Positions 55,033 to 63,937 of a stretch of 64,000 bases of DNA are shown one piece after another. Source of the DNA: Shewanella hafniensis. GTDB lineage: Bacteria > Pseudomonadota > Gammaproteobacteria > Enterobacterales > Shewanellaceae. Numbering within the stretch: the first letter of the stretch is position 1; every line of letters starts with the position of its first letter. Location: assembly GCF_019655335.1 (NCBI RefSeq), contig NZ_BPFD01000003.1:62001-126000 (forward strand), given 5' to 3'. The notes under the pieces are model-generated. The model had not been told where the DNA came from and ran no database searches. It saw nothing but the letters and a program-made list of their open reading frames with translations. The translations under genes were made by a program, and so were the position numbers.

Positions 55033-57783
55033 ATGACTGATCTGGCATCATCTATTTCGCCAATTAATATCGAAGACGAACTAAAGAATTCGTACCTTGA
55101 TTACGCCATGAGCGTTATCGTGGGACGTGCATTACCAGACGTGCGCGACGGCTTAAAGCCGGTTCATCGCCGCGTTTTGTTTGCCATGAGTGAATTGAAG
55201 AACGATTGGAACAAGCCTTACAAAAAATCTGCCCGTGTGGTCGGTGACGTCATCGGTAAATATCACCCCCATGGTGATTCTGCTGTTTATGACACTATCG
55301 TCCGTATGGCCCAGCCATTCTCACTGCGTTACACCTTAGTTGACGGCCAAGGTAACTTCGGTTCGGTCGACGGTGACTCAGCGGCGGCAATGCGTTACAC
55401 CGAAATCCGTATGGATAAGTTAGCGCATCAATTACTCGCCGATCTTGAAAAAGAGACAGTGGATTTCGTCCCTAACTACGACGGCACTGAACAAATTCCC
55501 GCCGTACTACCCACACGCGTACCTAACCTGTTAATTAACGGTTCATCGGGTATTGCCGTGGGTATGGCAACCAACATCCCACCACACAACCTAACGGAAG
55601 TAGTGAAAGGCTGTTTGGCATTGATTGAAGAACCTTCACTGTCGATTGAACAGTTGATGGAATACATTCCAGGTCCGGATTTCCCAACGGCAGCAATTAT
55701 CAACGGTCGCAAAGGCATTATTGATGCCTATAAAACTGGCCGTGGCCGCGCGATCATGCGTGCACTGGCAGATGTGGAAACCGAAGATAATGGCCGTGAG
55801 CGCATTATCGTCACAGAAATCCCGTATCAAGTGAACAAAGCCCGTTTAATCGAGAAGATTGCCGAGCTGGTTAAAGATAAAAAACTTGAAGGGATCAGCG
55901 GTCTACGCGACGAGTCTGATAAAGACGGTATGCGTATCGTTATCGAAATCAAGCGCGGTGAAGTGGGCGAGGTGGTATTAAACAACCTGTATGCTCAAAC
56001 ACAAATGCAGTGTTCTTTCGGGATTAACATGGTGGCTCTGACTAATGGTCAGCCTAAACTGTTTAACCTTAAAGAAATGCTCGAATGCTTTATTCTGCAT
56101 CGCCGTGAAGTGGTAACGCGCCGTACCGTATTCGAACTGCGTAAAGCCCGTGAACGCGCCCATATTTTGGAAGCGCTGGCGGTTGCTCTGGCTAACATCG
56201 ACCCGATTATTGCACTAATCAAAGCCTCACCCACGCCTGCGGATGCCAAAGTGAAATTGGTGGAGCAAGGTTGGGAATTAGGGCACGTTCAAGGCATGCT
56301 TGAAAAAGCGGGTGACGACGCCGCGCGTCCTGAGTGGTTAGAGCCACAATATGGCATCCGCGACGGTCAATACTTCCTGACTGAGCAACAAGCTCAGGCG
56401 ATTCTGGAACTGCGTTTACACCGTTTAACTGGTCTTGAACACGATAAGATCATCGCCGAATACGAAGAACTGCTCGAATTTATTGCGGGGCTACTGTTTA
56501 TTCTGCGTAGCCCTGAGCGTTTGATGGAAGTCATCAAGGAAGAGTTAGAACTCATTCTTGAAGAATACGGTGATGCACGCCGTACTGTGATCAATGCTAA
56601 CGAAGTCGATATGAGTCTTGAAGATCTTATCAACGAAGAAGACGTTGTGGTCACACTGTCGCATTTAGGTTATGCCAAGTATCAACCGTTAACCGATTAC
56701 CAAGCCCAGCGCCGTGGTGGTAAAGGAAAAGCGGCAACTAAGGTAAAAGACGAAGATTTCGTTGAAAAACTGTTAGTTGCCAATACCCATGACACCATTT
56801 TGTGCTTCTCTGACTTTGGTAAAATGTACTGGCTTAAAGTGTATCAATTGCCATTAGCGAGCCGTACAGCACGTGGTCGTCCAATTGTTAACTTGCTACC
56901 TTTGGCTGAAGGTGAACGCATTACGGCGATTCTGCCAGTACGTGAATACGCCGCTGATAAATACATCATCATGGCGACTTCACACGGTACTGTTAAGAAA
57001 ACCGCTCTGACTGCTTATAGCAACCCACGTGCTAACGGCATTATCGCCGTTAACCTCAAAGACGGTGACCAACTGATCGGTGTCGATATCACGAACGGTG
57101 ATGACGAAATCATGTTGTTCTCGAACGAAGGTAAAGTGGTTCGCTTTGGTGAGAAAGTCCGTGATTCTGAAACAGGCGAAGTGAAACTCGATCCTGAAAC
57201 CGGTGAAGAAGTCTTGTCCTTACGTCCTATGGGCCGTACTGCAACGGGCGTTCGTGGTATCCGTTTAGAAGAAGGTCAAAAAGTCGTGTCGCTTATCGTA
57301 CCTAAAGGTGATGGCGCGATTCTCACTGTGACTGAAAACGGTTACGGTAAACGGACACAACTGTCTGAATACCCTGCGAAGAGCCGTGCGACTAAAGGTG
57401 TGGTTTCAATCAAGGTGAGCGAGCGTAACGGCGCTGTTGTTGGCGCAGTACAAGTGGGTCTGAATGACGAACTGATGCTCATCAGTGATAAAGGCACCTT
57501 AGTGCGTACACCAGCGGGCGGCGTGTCTATCATTGGCCGTAACACCCAAGGCGTGACCATTATCCGCACCGCGGGCGACGAGAAAGTAGTTGGCCTGCAA
57601 CGTATCGACGAAATCCAAACTGATGAAGATGAAGTCGAGCTGGATGAAAACGGTTTACCGATTGTTCCTGTCATTGTCGAAGGCGAATTAGCCGACGAGG
57701 CGCTTGATGAAGCGCTGGATGACGAAGAAGAGTTGGACGAAGATGAAGACGAGCTTGCTGATGATGAGCAAGACGAAGAGTAA
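55033..57783 (+). CDS. gyrA: DNA gyrase subunit A
   Basis: A 916-residue type II topoisomerase subunit that introduces negative supercoils. The start [21 protein letters not shown] is standard, at the ATG at 55033. The QRDR reads [20 protein letters not shown], with Ser and Asp at the positions of E. coli S83 and D87, so there is no common quinolone-resistance change. The catalytic Tyr is in MRYTEIRM. The C-terminal pinwheel has the GyrA-box QRRGGKG, and the protein ends in a long acidic tail. It is followed by a strong terminator. Confidence 0.98.
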   Translation: MTDLASSISPINIEDELKNSYLDYAMSVIVGRALPDVRDGLKPVHRRVLFAMSELKNDWNKPYKKSARVVGDVIGKYHPHGDSAVYDTIVRMAQPFSLRYTLVDGQGNFGSVDGDSAAAMRYTEIRMDKLAHQLLADLEKETVDFVPNYDGTEQIPAVLPTRVPNLLINGSSGIAVGMATNIPPHNLTEVVKGCLALIEEPSLSIEQLMEYIPGPDFPTAAIINGRKGIIDAYKTGRGRAIMRALADVETEDNGRERIIVTEIPYQVNKARLIEKIAELVKDKKLEGISGLRDESDKDGMRIVIEIKRGEVGEVVLNNLYAQTQMQCSFGINMVALTNGQPKLFNLKEMLECFILHRREVVTRRTVFELRKARERAHILEALAVALANIDPIIALIKASPTPADAKVKLVEQGWELGHVQGMLEKAGDDAARPEWLEPQYGIRDGQYFLTEQQAQAILELRLHRLTGLEHDKIIAEYEELLEFIAGLLFILRSPERLMEVIKEELELILEEYGDARRTVINANEVDMSLEDLINEEDVVVTLSHLGYAKYQPLTDYQAQRRGGKGKAATKVKDEDFVEKLLVANTHDTILCFSDFGKMYWLKVYQLPLASRTARGRPIVNLLPLAEGERITAILPVREYAADKYIIMATSHGTVKKTALTAYSNPRANGIIAVNLKDGDQLIGVDITNGDDEIMLFSNEGKVVRFGEKVRDSETGEVKLDPETGEEVLSLRPMGRTATGVRGIRLEEGQKVVSLIVPKGDGAILTVTENGYGKRTQLSEYPAKSRATKGVVSIKVSERNGAVVGAVQVGLNDELMLISDKGTLVRTPAGGVSIIGRNTQGVTIIRTAGDEKVVGLQRIDEIQTDEDEVELDENGLPIVPVIVEGELADEALDEALDDEEELDEDEDELADDEQDEE

Positions 57784-57799
57784 TTAAGTGTCATATTAG

Positions 57800-57828
57800 C
57801 GAGCGTCCAATTGGACGCTCGTTTTTTT
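57800..57828 (+). terminator. Terminator of gyrA
   Basis: CGAGCGTCC-AATT-GGACGCTCG is a perfect palindrome followed by TTTTTTT. Confidence 0.9.
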
Positions 57829-57950
57829 AATGGCGTTGTTAGTTGGTTGCATTGTTCGTTTTAAACATTGTTCATTTGAAAATAGTGCCATTTTAAAATA
57901 GTGTCGTTTTATCAATACCTACATCATGGTTGGGATTAAGGAGAGTGTCA

Positions 57951-59042
57951 GTGAGCGCGATTTATAATTTCTGTGCTGGACCTGCAATGTTACCCGCAGC
58001 GGTAATGAAAAAAGCACAACAGGAATTACTTGATTGGAATGGCCAAGGCGTTTCCGTGATGGAAATCAGCCACCGAAGTAAAGAGTTCATCGCGCTGACC
58101 GAGCAAGCCGAGTCCGATTTACGTGAACTGATGCAGATCCCTGCAAATTACCATGTGCTATTTATGCACGGCGGTGGTCGTGGACAGTTCTCTGCTGTCG
58201 TGAATAATTTTCTTGGTGATCAGGGAAAAGCCCTGTATTTAGTCAGTGGCCAATGGTCATCTGCCGCGTTAGCTGAAGCGCAGAAACTGGCGGGTGAAGC
58301 ACAGATCGATAGTCTGAATATTGTTGAAAAACACAATGGACTCAATGCGGTTGTCTTACCTGACTTGCATAAAATCGATGCCGATTATCGCTATGTTCAT
58401 TACTGTCCTAACGAGACAGTGGATGGTATCGAAATTTTTGATGAATTAGACTCACCATGGCCGATTGTTGCCGATTTATCATCAACAATCATGTCCCGTG
58501 AGATTGACGTTAGCCGCTACGGCTTGATTTACGCCGGTGCGCAAAAGAACATAGGTCCATCGGGTCTGTCGATAGTGATAGTGCGCGATGACATGTTAAC
58601 ACTGCCGAGTTTACCGCAGTCGTCCATTATGGACTACCGCCTAGCCGTCGAGCATGATTCTATGTTCAACACGCCACCAACCTTTGCTTGGTACCTCGCC
58701 GCTGAAGTCTTTGCTTGGCTGAAATCGACTGGCGGTATTGCGAGTATTGCGAAAATTAATCAACAAAAAGCGCAGATGTTGTATCAATGCATTGATGGTA
58801 ATGCTTTCTACCGGAATGGTGTTGTTGCAGCGAACCGCTCACAAATGAACGTGACTTTCCAATTAGTCAACGAAGCGCTCGATAGTGAGTTCTTAAAGCA
58901 AGCACAAATTGCCGGACTCGTGGCACTTAAAGGTCATCGTATTGTCGGTGGCATGCGTGCGAGCCTTTACAATGCTATGCCACTCGATGGCGTAATTGCC
59001 TTGGTCAAGTTTATGAATGAATTTGCCAATAAACATAGTTAG
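57951..59042 (+). CDS. serC: Phosphoserine aminotransferase
   Basis: A 363-residue PLP enzyme that makes phosphoserine for serine and acts in pyridoxal phosphate synthesis. Segments include [13 protein letters not shown] near the start, [12 protein letters not shown] and [12 protein letters not shown], where the Lys binds PLP. The GTG at 57951 is chosen because AAGGAG is 7 bp upstream and the protein then begins [11 protein letters not shown] like its relatives. The next gene is cas1, not aroA, so the CRISPR locus sits directly after serC. Confidence 0.97.
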   Translation: MSAIYNFCAGPAMLPAAVMKKAQQELLDWNGQGVSVMEISHRSKEFIALTEQAESDLRELMQIPANYHVLFMHGGGRGQFSAVVNNFLGDQGKALYLVSGQWSSAALAEAQKLAGEAQIDSLNIVEKHNGLNAVVLPDLHKIDADYRYVHYCPNETVDGIEIFDELDSPWPIVADLSSTIMSREIDVSRYGLIYAGAQKNIGPSGLSIVIVRDDMLTLPSLPQSSIMDYRLAVEHDSMFNTPPTFAWYLAAEVFAWLKSTGGIASIAKINQQKAQMLYQCIDGNAFYRNGVVAANRSQMNVTFQLVNEALDSEFLKQAQIAGLVALKGHRIVGGMRASLYNAMPLDGVIALVKFMNEFANKHS

Positions 59043-59090
59043 CTAACTTGGGCTTTAAATTATCCAATGTTAGCAGTGTGACTTAATGAA

Positions 59091-59119
59091 AACGAATGCA
59101 ATTGCATTCGTTTTTTTTT
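59091..59119 (+). terminator. Terminator of serC
   Basis: AACGAATGCAATTGCATTCGTT is a perfect palindrome written here in two halves, AACGAATGCAA and TTGCATTCGTT, followed by a run of T. It isolates serC from the cas genes. Confidence 0.9.
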
Positions 59120-59222
59120 GTAAATTTTAAATAAAATCAATCGTAACTGTGAACTCTGCCCTTGTATTATTTTTCTTAAGTCGTTAGCTTTGAATCAACT
59201 TAGGCAGTATGCCGTAGCGTAA

Positions 59223-59242
59223 CCACGCGTTATAGGGCGTGG
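59223..59242. promoter_or_regulatory. Inverted repeat in the cas1 leader
   Basis: CCACGC (59223-59228) and GCGTGG (59237-59242) can pair, 38 bp before the cas1 start. It may be a leader hairpin or an operator; the function is unknown. Confidence 0.35.
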
Positions 59243-59279
59243 GTTTGCGCACATATCAACATCTAGATAGGCAAATATT

Positions 59280-60257
59280 ATGGATGATTTCAGCCCCTCA
59301 GATTTAAAAACCATACTCCATTCCAAACGTGCCAACATGTATTACTTAGAATACTGCCGAGTGATGCAAAAAGATGGCCGCGTGCTGTATTTAACCGAAG
59401 CCAAGCAAGACAATCAGTACTTCAATATCCCCATCGCTAACAGCACAGTCCTATTATTGGGCAATGGCACGTCCATTACCCAAGCGGCCATGCGAATGCT
59501 GGCGCAGGCAGGGGTGTTAGTCGGCTTTTGTGGCGGTGGCGGCACACCTCTTTATATGGCCTGCGAAGTGGAATGGTTGACGCCACAAAGTGAATATCGG
59601 CCGACGGAATACCTGCACGGTTGGATGCAATTTTGGTTCGATGATGAAAAACGATTACGTGCCGCCAAAGCCTTCCAGCAAGCCCGCATCCAATTTATCG
59701 AGCAAGTATGGCAAAGGGATCGCGAACTCAAAACGGAAGGCTTTATCTTTAAGGATCCGGCGATCCAAGCCGCACTCGAGACATTTCATGCTCGTACTGC
59801 AGCGGCAACCAAACAATCGGATCTGCTCATGACCGAAGCCCAGTTAACCAAAGTGCTGTACAAACACGCCGCCAATAATACCCAGCTCAATGATTTTACC
59901 CGCCAACACCAAAGCACGGATATCGCTAACGACTTTTTAAACCACGGCAACTATCTAGCCTATGGCCTTGCAGCTAGTTGCCTCTGGGTATTGGGCATTC
60001 CCCACGGTTTTGCCGTGATGCACGGAAAAACTCGCCGCGGAGCCTTAGTGTTCGACGTCGCCGATCTCATCAAAGACGCCATAGTGCTGCCGTGGGCCTT
60101 TGTGTGCGCCAAAGAAAAGGCCACCGAGCAAGAATTTCGCCAACAAGTGTTGCAAGCCTTTACTGACCATAACGCCTTAGATTTTATGTTCAATACCGTG
60201 AAAGGCGTTGCTTTGCAAGACTACAGCGCCGAGCAAATTGCCGCCCAAGACTTATAA
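59280..60257 (+). CDS. cas1f: Cas1 integrase, type I-F
   Basis: A 325-residue Cas1 of the I-F type, starting MDDFSPSDLKTILHSKRANMYYLEYCRV in family-specific form. It is the metal-dependent integrase that inserts new spacers with Cas2-3. The predicted metal ligands are Glu186 (MTEAQLTK), His248 (VMHGKTRRG), and Asp259/Asp262 (FDVADLIKD). An RBS-poor start follows a 237-bp leader after the serC terminator. It precedes cas2-3 by 12 bp, so they are co-transcribed. Confidence 0.97.
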   Translation: MDDFSPSDLKTILHSKRANMYYLEYCRVMQKDGRVLYLTEAKQDNQYFNIPIANSTVLLLGNGTSITQAAMRMLAQAGVLVGFCGGGGTPLYMACEVEWLTPQSEYRPTEYLHGWMQFWFDDEKRLRAAKAFQQARIQFIEQVWQRDRELKTEGFIFKDPAIQAALETFHARTAAATKQSDLLMTEAQLTKVLYKHAANNTQLNDFTRQHQSTDIANDFLNHGNYLAYGLAASCLWVLGIPHGFAVMHGKTRRGALVFDVADLIKDAIVLPWAFVCAKEKATEQEFRQQVLQAFTDHNALDFMFNTVKGVALQDYSAEQIAAQDL

Positions 60258-60269
60258 GGGACAACAACT

Positions 60270-63200
60270 ATGATGGTGACATTCATCAGTCAGTGTGAAA
60301 AAAATGCCCTAAAAAAGACCCGCCGCGTGCTGGATACCTTTGCTAACCGTATCGGTGATAACACTTGGCAAACACTGATCACCGAAGATGGGCTATTAAC
60401 GGTTAAGAAAATGCTGCGCCAAACCGCCAGTAAAAGCACCGCCGTGAGTTGCCACTGGATCCGCTCGCGCGCCAGAAGCCAACTACTTTGGGTGGTGGGG
60501 AATCGGTCAAAATTTAATGCACAGGGCATAGTGCCAGTGAATAGTACCCGCAGGAATTTACTCACCAGCGATATTGAAAATGATTGGCACTATTTACCCT
60601 TGATAAAAGCGTTAACAGGGCTGTCGGCGTTATTACACGACTGGGGTAAAGCCACTGCGTTATTTCAAGATAAATTAAACCCTAAGAGTCAACATCGATT
60701 TAAAGGCGATCCAATTCGCCACGAGTGGATATCGTTACTGTTATTGCATGCTTTTGTGCATGCAACTGACGCGCAAGCAGACGAGCCATGGCTTAAGGCA
60801 TTAAGTGAAGCGGATATTGACGAATCGCGTCTCAAGCAGTTGATTAAAGTCGACACGCTAAAACCAGTCGATGCGTTGCCGCCGATGGCTAAGTTAGTCG
60901 CGTGGTTAATCGTGTCACACCACAGGTTACCTTTGCCTGATCAAGAGTTATGTAAAAGCTATACCTCAGAAAGCGCCGCCTCACTGGATATTATGCTTGC
61001 CCTCATTGGCAAAGAATGGGGTTATCAGAATCGCTATGACGAGCTGGATTATCAACAACGGCTAAAAAATTGCTTTAGCTTTCCTAAAGGCTTACTCAGT
61101 GCCTCAAAGCCTTGGCTGCAACAAATTAAGAAATGGGCGGCAAAACTATTACAGCAACAAACACAGGCACAGCAGTGCGTGACAGACGGCAGTTACCGCT
61201 TAGTGCTCAATCATGCGCGCTTATGTTTAATGTTGGGCGATCACTTTTATTCCTCGCAGCAAGCGGATCAAAAATGGCAAGACACCACTGGCCTCTATGC
61301 CAATACCGACAGAGCGACGAACAGCTTAAAACAAAAGTTGGATGAACATTTAGTGGGTGTTGCCCGCAGTGCGTTAAAAACGGCGCATTTACTCCCTGCA
61401 TTTGAGCGCGAGCCTCCTGTCGCACAAGATATTGATAATTTACGCAAACCCAGCCCTAAGGCGTATCAATGGCAGGATAAAGCCGTTGCTAAAATCACCG
61501 CTTGGCGGCAAGAGTTCGATAAGCAAACCAAGCTGCAACACGGCTTTTTTACCGTGAATATGGCAAGCACAGGCTGCGGAAAAACCTTCGCCAATGCTAA
61601 AGTGATGCGGGCATTATCGGCGGACAGTCAAAGTTTGCGCTTTATTTTGGCCTTGGGACTACGCACGTTAACGCTGCAAACCGGTGATGAATATCGCTCG
61701 CGGGTTGGCTTAGATAATAGCGAATTGGCCGTGCTTATTGGTTCGCGTGCCGTGATGGAACTGCATCAACAGCAAAAAGCTGAATTTGATAAGAATAATG
61801 TAGAGCATACAGGATCATCATCACAAGAAACCTTGCTCGATGAAGAAGTCGATTTTGACTGTGCAATTCCAGAGGAAGGTTTTAGCACAGTATTAACCTG
61901 TCCCAGAGACAAACAGTTTCTCTATGCGCCAGTGCTGGCTTGTACTATCGATCACATGATGGCTGCGACCGAAACCAAACGCGGGGGCCGCTATATATTG
62001 CCCACCTTGCGATTGATGTCGTCAGATCTAGTGATTGACGAAATTGATGACTTTACTGGTGATGACTTAATTGCCATCGGCAGACTTATCCATCTGGCGG
62101 GCATGTTAGGCCGCAAGGTGATGATCTCATCAGCCACTATCCCGCCATTTATGGCCGAAGGCTATTTCAAGGCCTATCGCGATGGCTGGCAGCTCTATTG
62201 CAAAACCCGCAGTGCCAGCTCAGTCATTGGTTGTGCTTGGATAGATGAATTTTCAACGCAAGTGACCAGCAATAGTGCAACCGAAATACCTACCGCGATC
62301 AGTCAATATCAGCAGGATCATGATGTTTTTATCACTAAGCGCATCGCCAAGTTACAGCAACAACCTGCAAAACGAAAAGCCGACATCAGTCCGTGCCAGC
62401 ACATTATTGAGCAGCATCAGGGGCAGAAGCATCAACAGCAAAGTGTGATAGAAACTAAGCAGCAAGCGTATTTTAAGGTGATGGCCCAAAGCGCACTGCA
62501 CAAGCATCAACAGCACCATTTTCACGATAGCAGCACTCAGCTAAACGTGTCCTTTGGCGTGGTGCGGGTGGCGAATATCTCACCCTGTGTTGCCTTAACA
62601 CAATACTTGTTAACCAAAGAATGGCCGCCTGATACTGAGGTAAGAGTCATGGCTTACCACAGCCAACAAGTGCTACTGCTGCGCTCTATACAAGAACAGC
62701 ATTTAGATAAAGTGCTAAAACGTAAAGAGGCTGAACACCAACCGCCGCAAGCTTTGTCAGATCCCGTTATTCGCCAGCATTTAACGGCAATCGCCGCGCA
62801 GTCCGCAGCCATTCGGCATGTGCTGTTTATTTTGGTGGCAACGCCAGTCGAAGAAGTAGGCCGCGATCACGATTTTGACTGGGCGGTGATTGAGCCTTCC
62901 TCTTATCGCTCGATTATTCAACTTGCGGGGCGCGTAAAGCGGCACCGAGAGGGCGCCGTTGCTGCGCCAAATATTGCGCTAATGCAATACAACTGGAAGG
63001 GCATTCGCGATCATCATTTAGAAAACAATAGAGTATTTACACGACCGGGGTTTGAAGATGCTCTTACTGAATCACTGGCAACCCACAATCTTAGCGAGCT
63101 TATTAACGTGCGTTTTGTCGCCGAAGGATTAAATTCTATACCGCGGATTAAGAAACCGGCTCATCTAACGGCAGACTATATGCGCAGTGCCAATCGTTGC

Positions 63201-63689
63201 AGTAGCTTAATTGAGCTAGAGCATGTCGCCACGTGGAGCTGGCTGGCGAATTACAAAACCCAAGGTGAAGGCGCTCAAACCAGCCCGGCAACATTGCAAG
63301 GCTGGCTAAACCAACATTGGTTTTTAACTGCACTGGCACAACAGTTAACGCCCTTTAGGCAAAGCCAACCCAACATCAAAGCGTTTTTAGTGTTCGATAA
63401 TGATCGACAAGTCAGCCGATTCTGCGAAAAAGATGCCGAAGGCTATGCTGTTGAACGTGAAAATCAACTTAATATTCAACGTGTCGAGTTATCGCCACAA
63501 GCCCGCAGTAGGTTATGGCTGGTGCGTGATTATGATAGTGCCTGCGTTGCATTGGCTGATAACAGTGCCGACTACCCACAACCGCTTAGCCAAAGACGAG
63601 TATCACTACGTTATGGTGAGCTGAGCTTCCCCCACGATGAAAAACAGCACTACGCATACAACGACCAATTAGGATTGGTGAAAATATAA
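60270..63689 (+). CDS. cas3f: Cas2-Cas3 fusion helicase-nuclease, type I-F
   Basis: A 1139-residue fusion found only in type I-F. Residues 1-100 are a Cas2-like domain for adaptation. The HD nuclease has LLHDWGKATA (His-Asp 123-124) and SHHRLPLP. The SF2 helicase has Walker A MASTGCGKTF (431-440), DEID (590-593), SAT at 621-623 and motif VI QLAGRVKRHR. It degrades target DNA recruited by the Csy complex and works with Cas1 in spacer acquisition. All motifs are intact, so interference should be functional. RBS AAGGG is upstream. Confidence 0.97.
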   Translation: MMVTFISQCEKNALKKTRRVLDTFANRIGDNTWQTLITEDGLLTVKKMLRQTASKSTAVSCHWIRSRARSQLLWVVGNRSKFNAQGIVPVNSTRRNLLTSDIENDWHYLPLIKALTGLSALLHDWGKATALFQDKLNPKSQHRFKGDPIRHEWISLLLLHAFVHATDAQADEPWLKALSEADIDESRLKQLIKVDTLKPVDALPPMAKLVAWLIVSHHRLPLPDQELCKSYTSESAASLDIMLALIGKEWGYQNRYDELDYQQRLKNCFSFPKGLLSASKPWLQQIKKWAAKLLQQQTQAQQCVTDGSYRLVLNHARLCLMLGDHFYSSQQADQKWQDTTGLYANTDRATNSLKQKLDEHLVGVARSALKTAHLLPAFEREPPVAQDIDNLRKPSPKAYQWQDKAVAKITAWRQEFDKQTKLQHGFFTVNMASTGCGKTFANAKVMRALSADSQSLRFILALGLRTLTLQTGDEYRSRVGLDNSELAVLIGSRAVMELHQQQKAEFDKNNVEHTGSSSQETLLDEEVDFDCAIPEEGFSTVLTCPRDKQFLYAPVLACTIDHMMAATETKRGGRYILPTLRLMSSDLVIDEIDDFTGDDLIAIGRLIHLAGMLGRKVMISSATIPPFMAEGYFKAYRDGWQLYCKTRSASSVIGCAWIDEFSTQVTSNSATEIPTAISQYQQDHDVFITKRIAKLQQQPAKRKADISPCQHIIEQHQGQKHQQQSVIETKQQAYFKVMAQSALHKHQQHHFHDSSTQLNVSFGVVRVANISPCVALTQYLLTKEWPPDTEVRVMAYHSQQVLLLRSIQEQHLDKVLKRKEAEHQPPQALSDPVIRQHLTAIAAQSAAIRHVLFILVATPVEEVGRDHDFDWAVIEPSSYRSIIQLAGRVKRHREGAVAAPNIALMQYNWKGIRDHHLENNRVFTRPGFEDALTESLATHNLSELINVRFVAEGLNSIPRIKKPAHLTADYMRSANRCSSLIELEHVATWSWLANYKTQGEGAQTSPATLQGWLNQHWFLTALAQQLTPFRQSQPNIKAFLVFDNDRQVSRFCEKDAEGYAVERENQLNIQRVELSPQARSRLWLVRDYDSACVALADNSADYPQPLSQRRVSLRYGELSFPHDEKQHYAYNDQLGLVKI

Positions 63690-63717
63690 AAAAAGCCAGA
63701 GCTTGTGGCTCTGGCTT
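63688..63717 (-). terminator. Strong intrinsic terminator of the crRNA-like transcript
   Basis: Arms AAGCCAGAGC (63693-63702) and GCTCTGGCTT (63708-63717) form a perfect 10-bp stem with a 5-nt loop. On the minus strand the hairpin is followed by seven Ts and more AT; on the plus strand there is no T-run. It thus ends a minus-strand transcript coming from the cas8f side. Confidence 0.85.
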
Positions 63718-63794
63718 AGGGCTGCCTGTGCGGCAGTGAACGAAAGTGTTTTAGCTTGTTGAAATATTTCTGAGCTGCCTGTGTGGCAGTGCAG
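63714..63794 (-). CRISPR. Degenerate two-repeat mini-CRISPR (type I-F repeat variants)
   Basis: Both elements match the I-F repeat (minus strand: GTTCACTGCCGCACAGGCAG then CTTAGAAA). Element 1 (63767-63794) keeps the last 25 positions nearly intact, ending GGCAGCTCAGAAA, but starts CTGCA instead of GTTCA. Element 2 (63714-63741) keeps the first 21 positions exactly and loses the last 7, where the terminator stem begins. The repeat-to-repeat period is 53, and the spacer 25 nt instead of the usual 32. Degeneration at the outer ends is what prevents array growth in known CreA/CreR units. Confidence 0.85.
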
Positions 63795-63814
63795 TGAGTG
63801 TAACGTAACTTCTA

Positions 63815-63844
63815 ATTCAAGTTAAAAAATTTATCTCACGTCAA
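63815..63844 (-). promoter_or_regulatory. Candidate promoter of the crRNA-like RNA
   Basis: Reading the minus strand, TTGACG is followed after 18 bp by TTGAAT. Predicted initiation is about 63808, roughly 14 nt before repeat-like element 1. The -35 is good; the -10 matches four of six. Confidence 0.45.
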
Positions 63845-63854
63845 AAACTTAAAA

Positions 63855-63873
63855 TTTAGATTGTTTAAATAGG
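63855..63873 (-). promoter_or_regulatory. Self-target (protospacer-like site) of the crRNA-like RNA in the cas8f promoter region
   Basis: On the minus strand: PAM CC (63873-63872), then TATTTAAACAATCTAAA (63871-63855). The guide begins TATTTCAACAAGCTAAA. They agree at positions 1-5, 7-11 and 13-17 and differ only at 6 and 12; beyond 17 they diverge. The site is 65-83 bp upstream of the cas8f start, in the only space available for its local promoter. Confidence 0.8.
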
Positions 63874-63937
63874 TGTTTATTTGTGATTTTGTAGATATTA
63901 GTATGAAAAACGTCCAATAAAAGAAGGCTCATATTCC

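Larger units (their letters stand above)
63688..63808 (-). ncRNA. crRNA-like small RNA between cas2-3 and cas8f (CreR/CreA-like)
   Basis: A complete small transcription unit on the minus strand. The promoter candidate is TTGACG (plus 63839-63844) and TTGAAT (plus 63815-63820) with 18-bp spacing. Then come repeat-like element 1 (63767-63794), a 25-nt spacer-like segment (63742-63766), repeat-like element 2 (63714-63741) and the terminator. In both repeats the Cas6f/Csy4 stem CTGCC/GGCAG is intact. Processing would give a guide with 5' handle CUCAGAAA, the 25-nt guide and a 3' hairpin. The guide matches a site in the cas8f promoter region. The role as a cas-operon repressor is inferred from known CreR RNAs in other types. 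Coordinates of the 5' end are approximate. Confidence 0.7.

Noticed and set aside
55261..55320. Quinolone-resistance mutation in gyrA
   Set aside because: The Ser and Asp equivalent to E. coli S83 and D87 are both wild type.
57342..57794. 150-codon antisense frame in gyrA
   Set aside because: It is a Ser-rich shadow of the acidic GyrA tail and has no independent support.
59043..59279. A second target of the crRNA-like guide upstream of cas1
   Set aside because: I looked for the guide seed next to CC/GG in this stretch; the best site (around 59264-59275) shares only a few bases.
63714..63794. An ordinary short CRISPR array
   Set aside because: Repeats are degenerate at their outer ends, the spacer is 25 nt, the period is 53, and a terminator overlaps the second repeat. 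It is not an active array; the main array should lie beyond cas6f, outside the window.
63903..63920. CreT-like toxin gene
   Set aside because: The mini-ORF MKNVQ lacks rare codons and a strong ribosome site; it is kept only as a low-interest finding.
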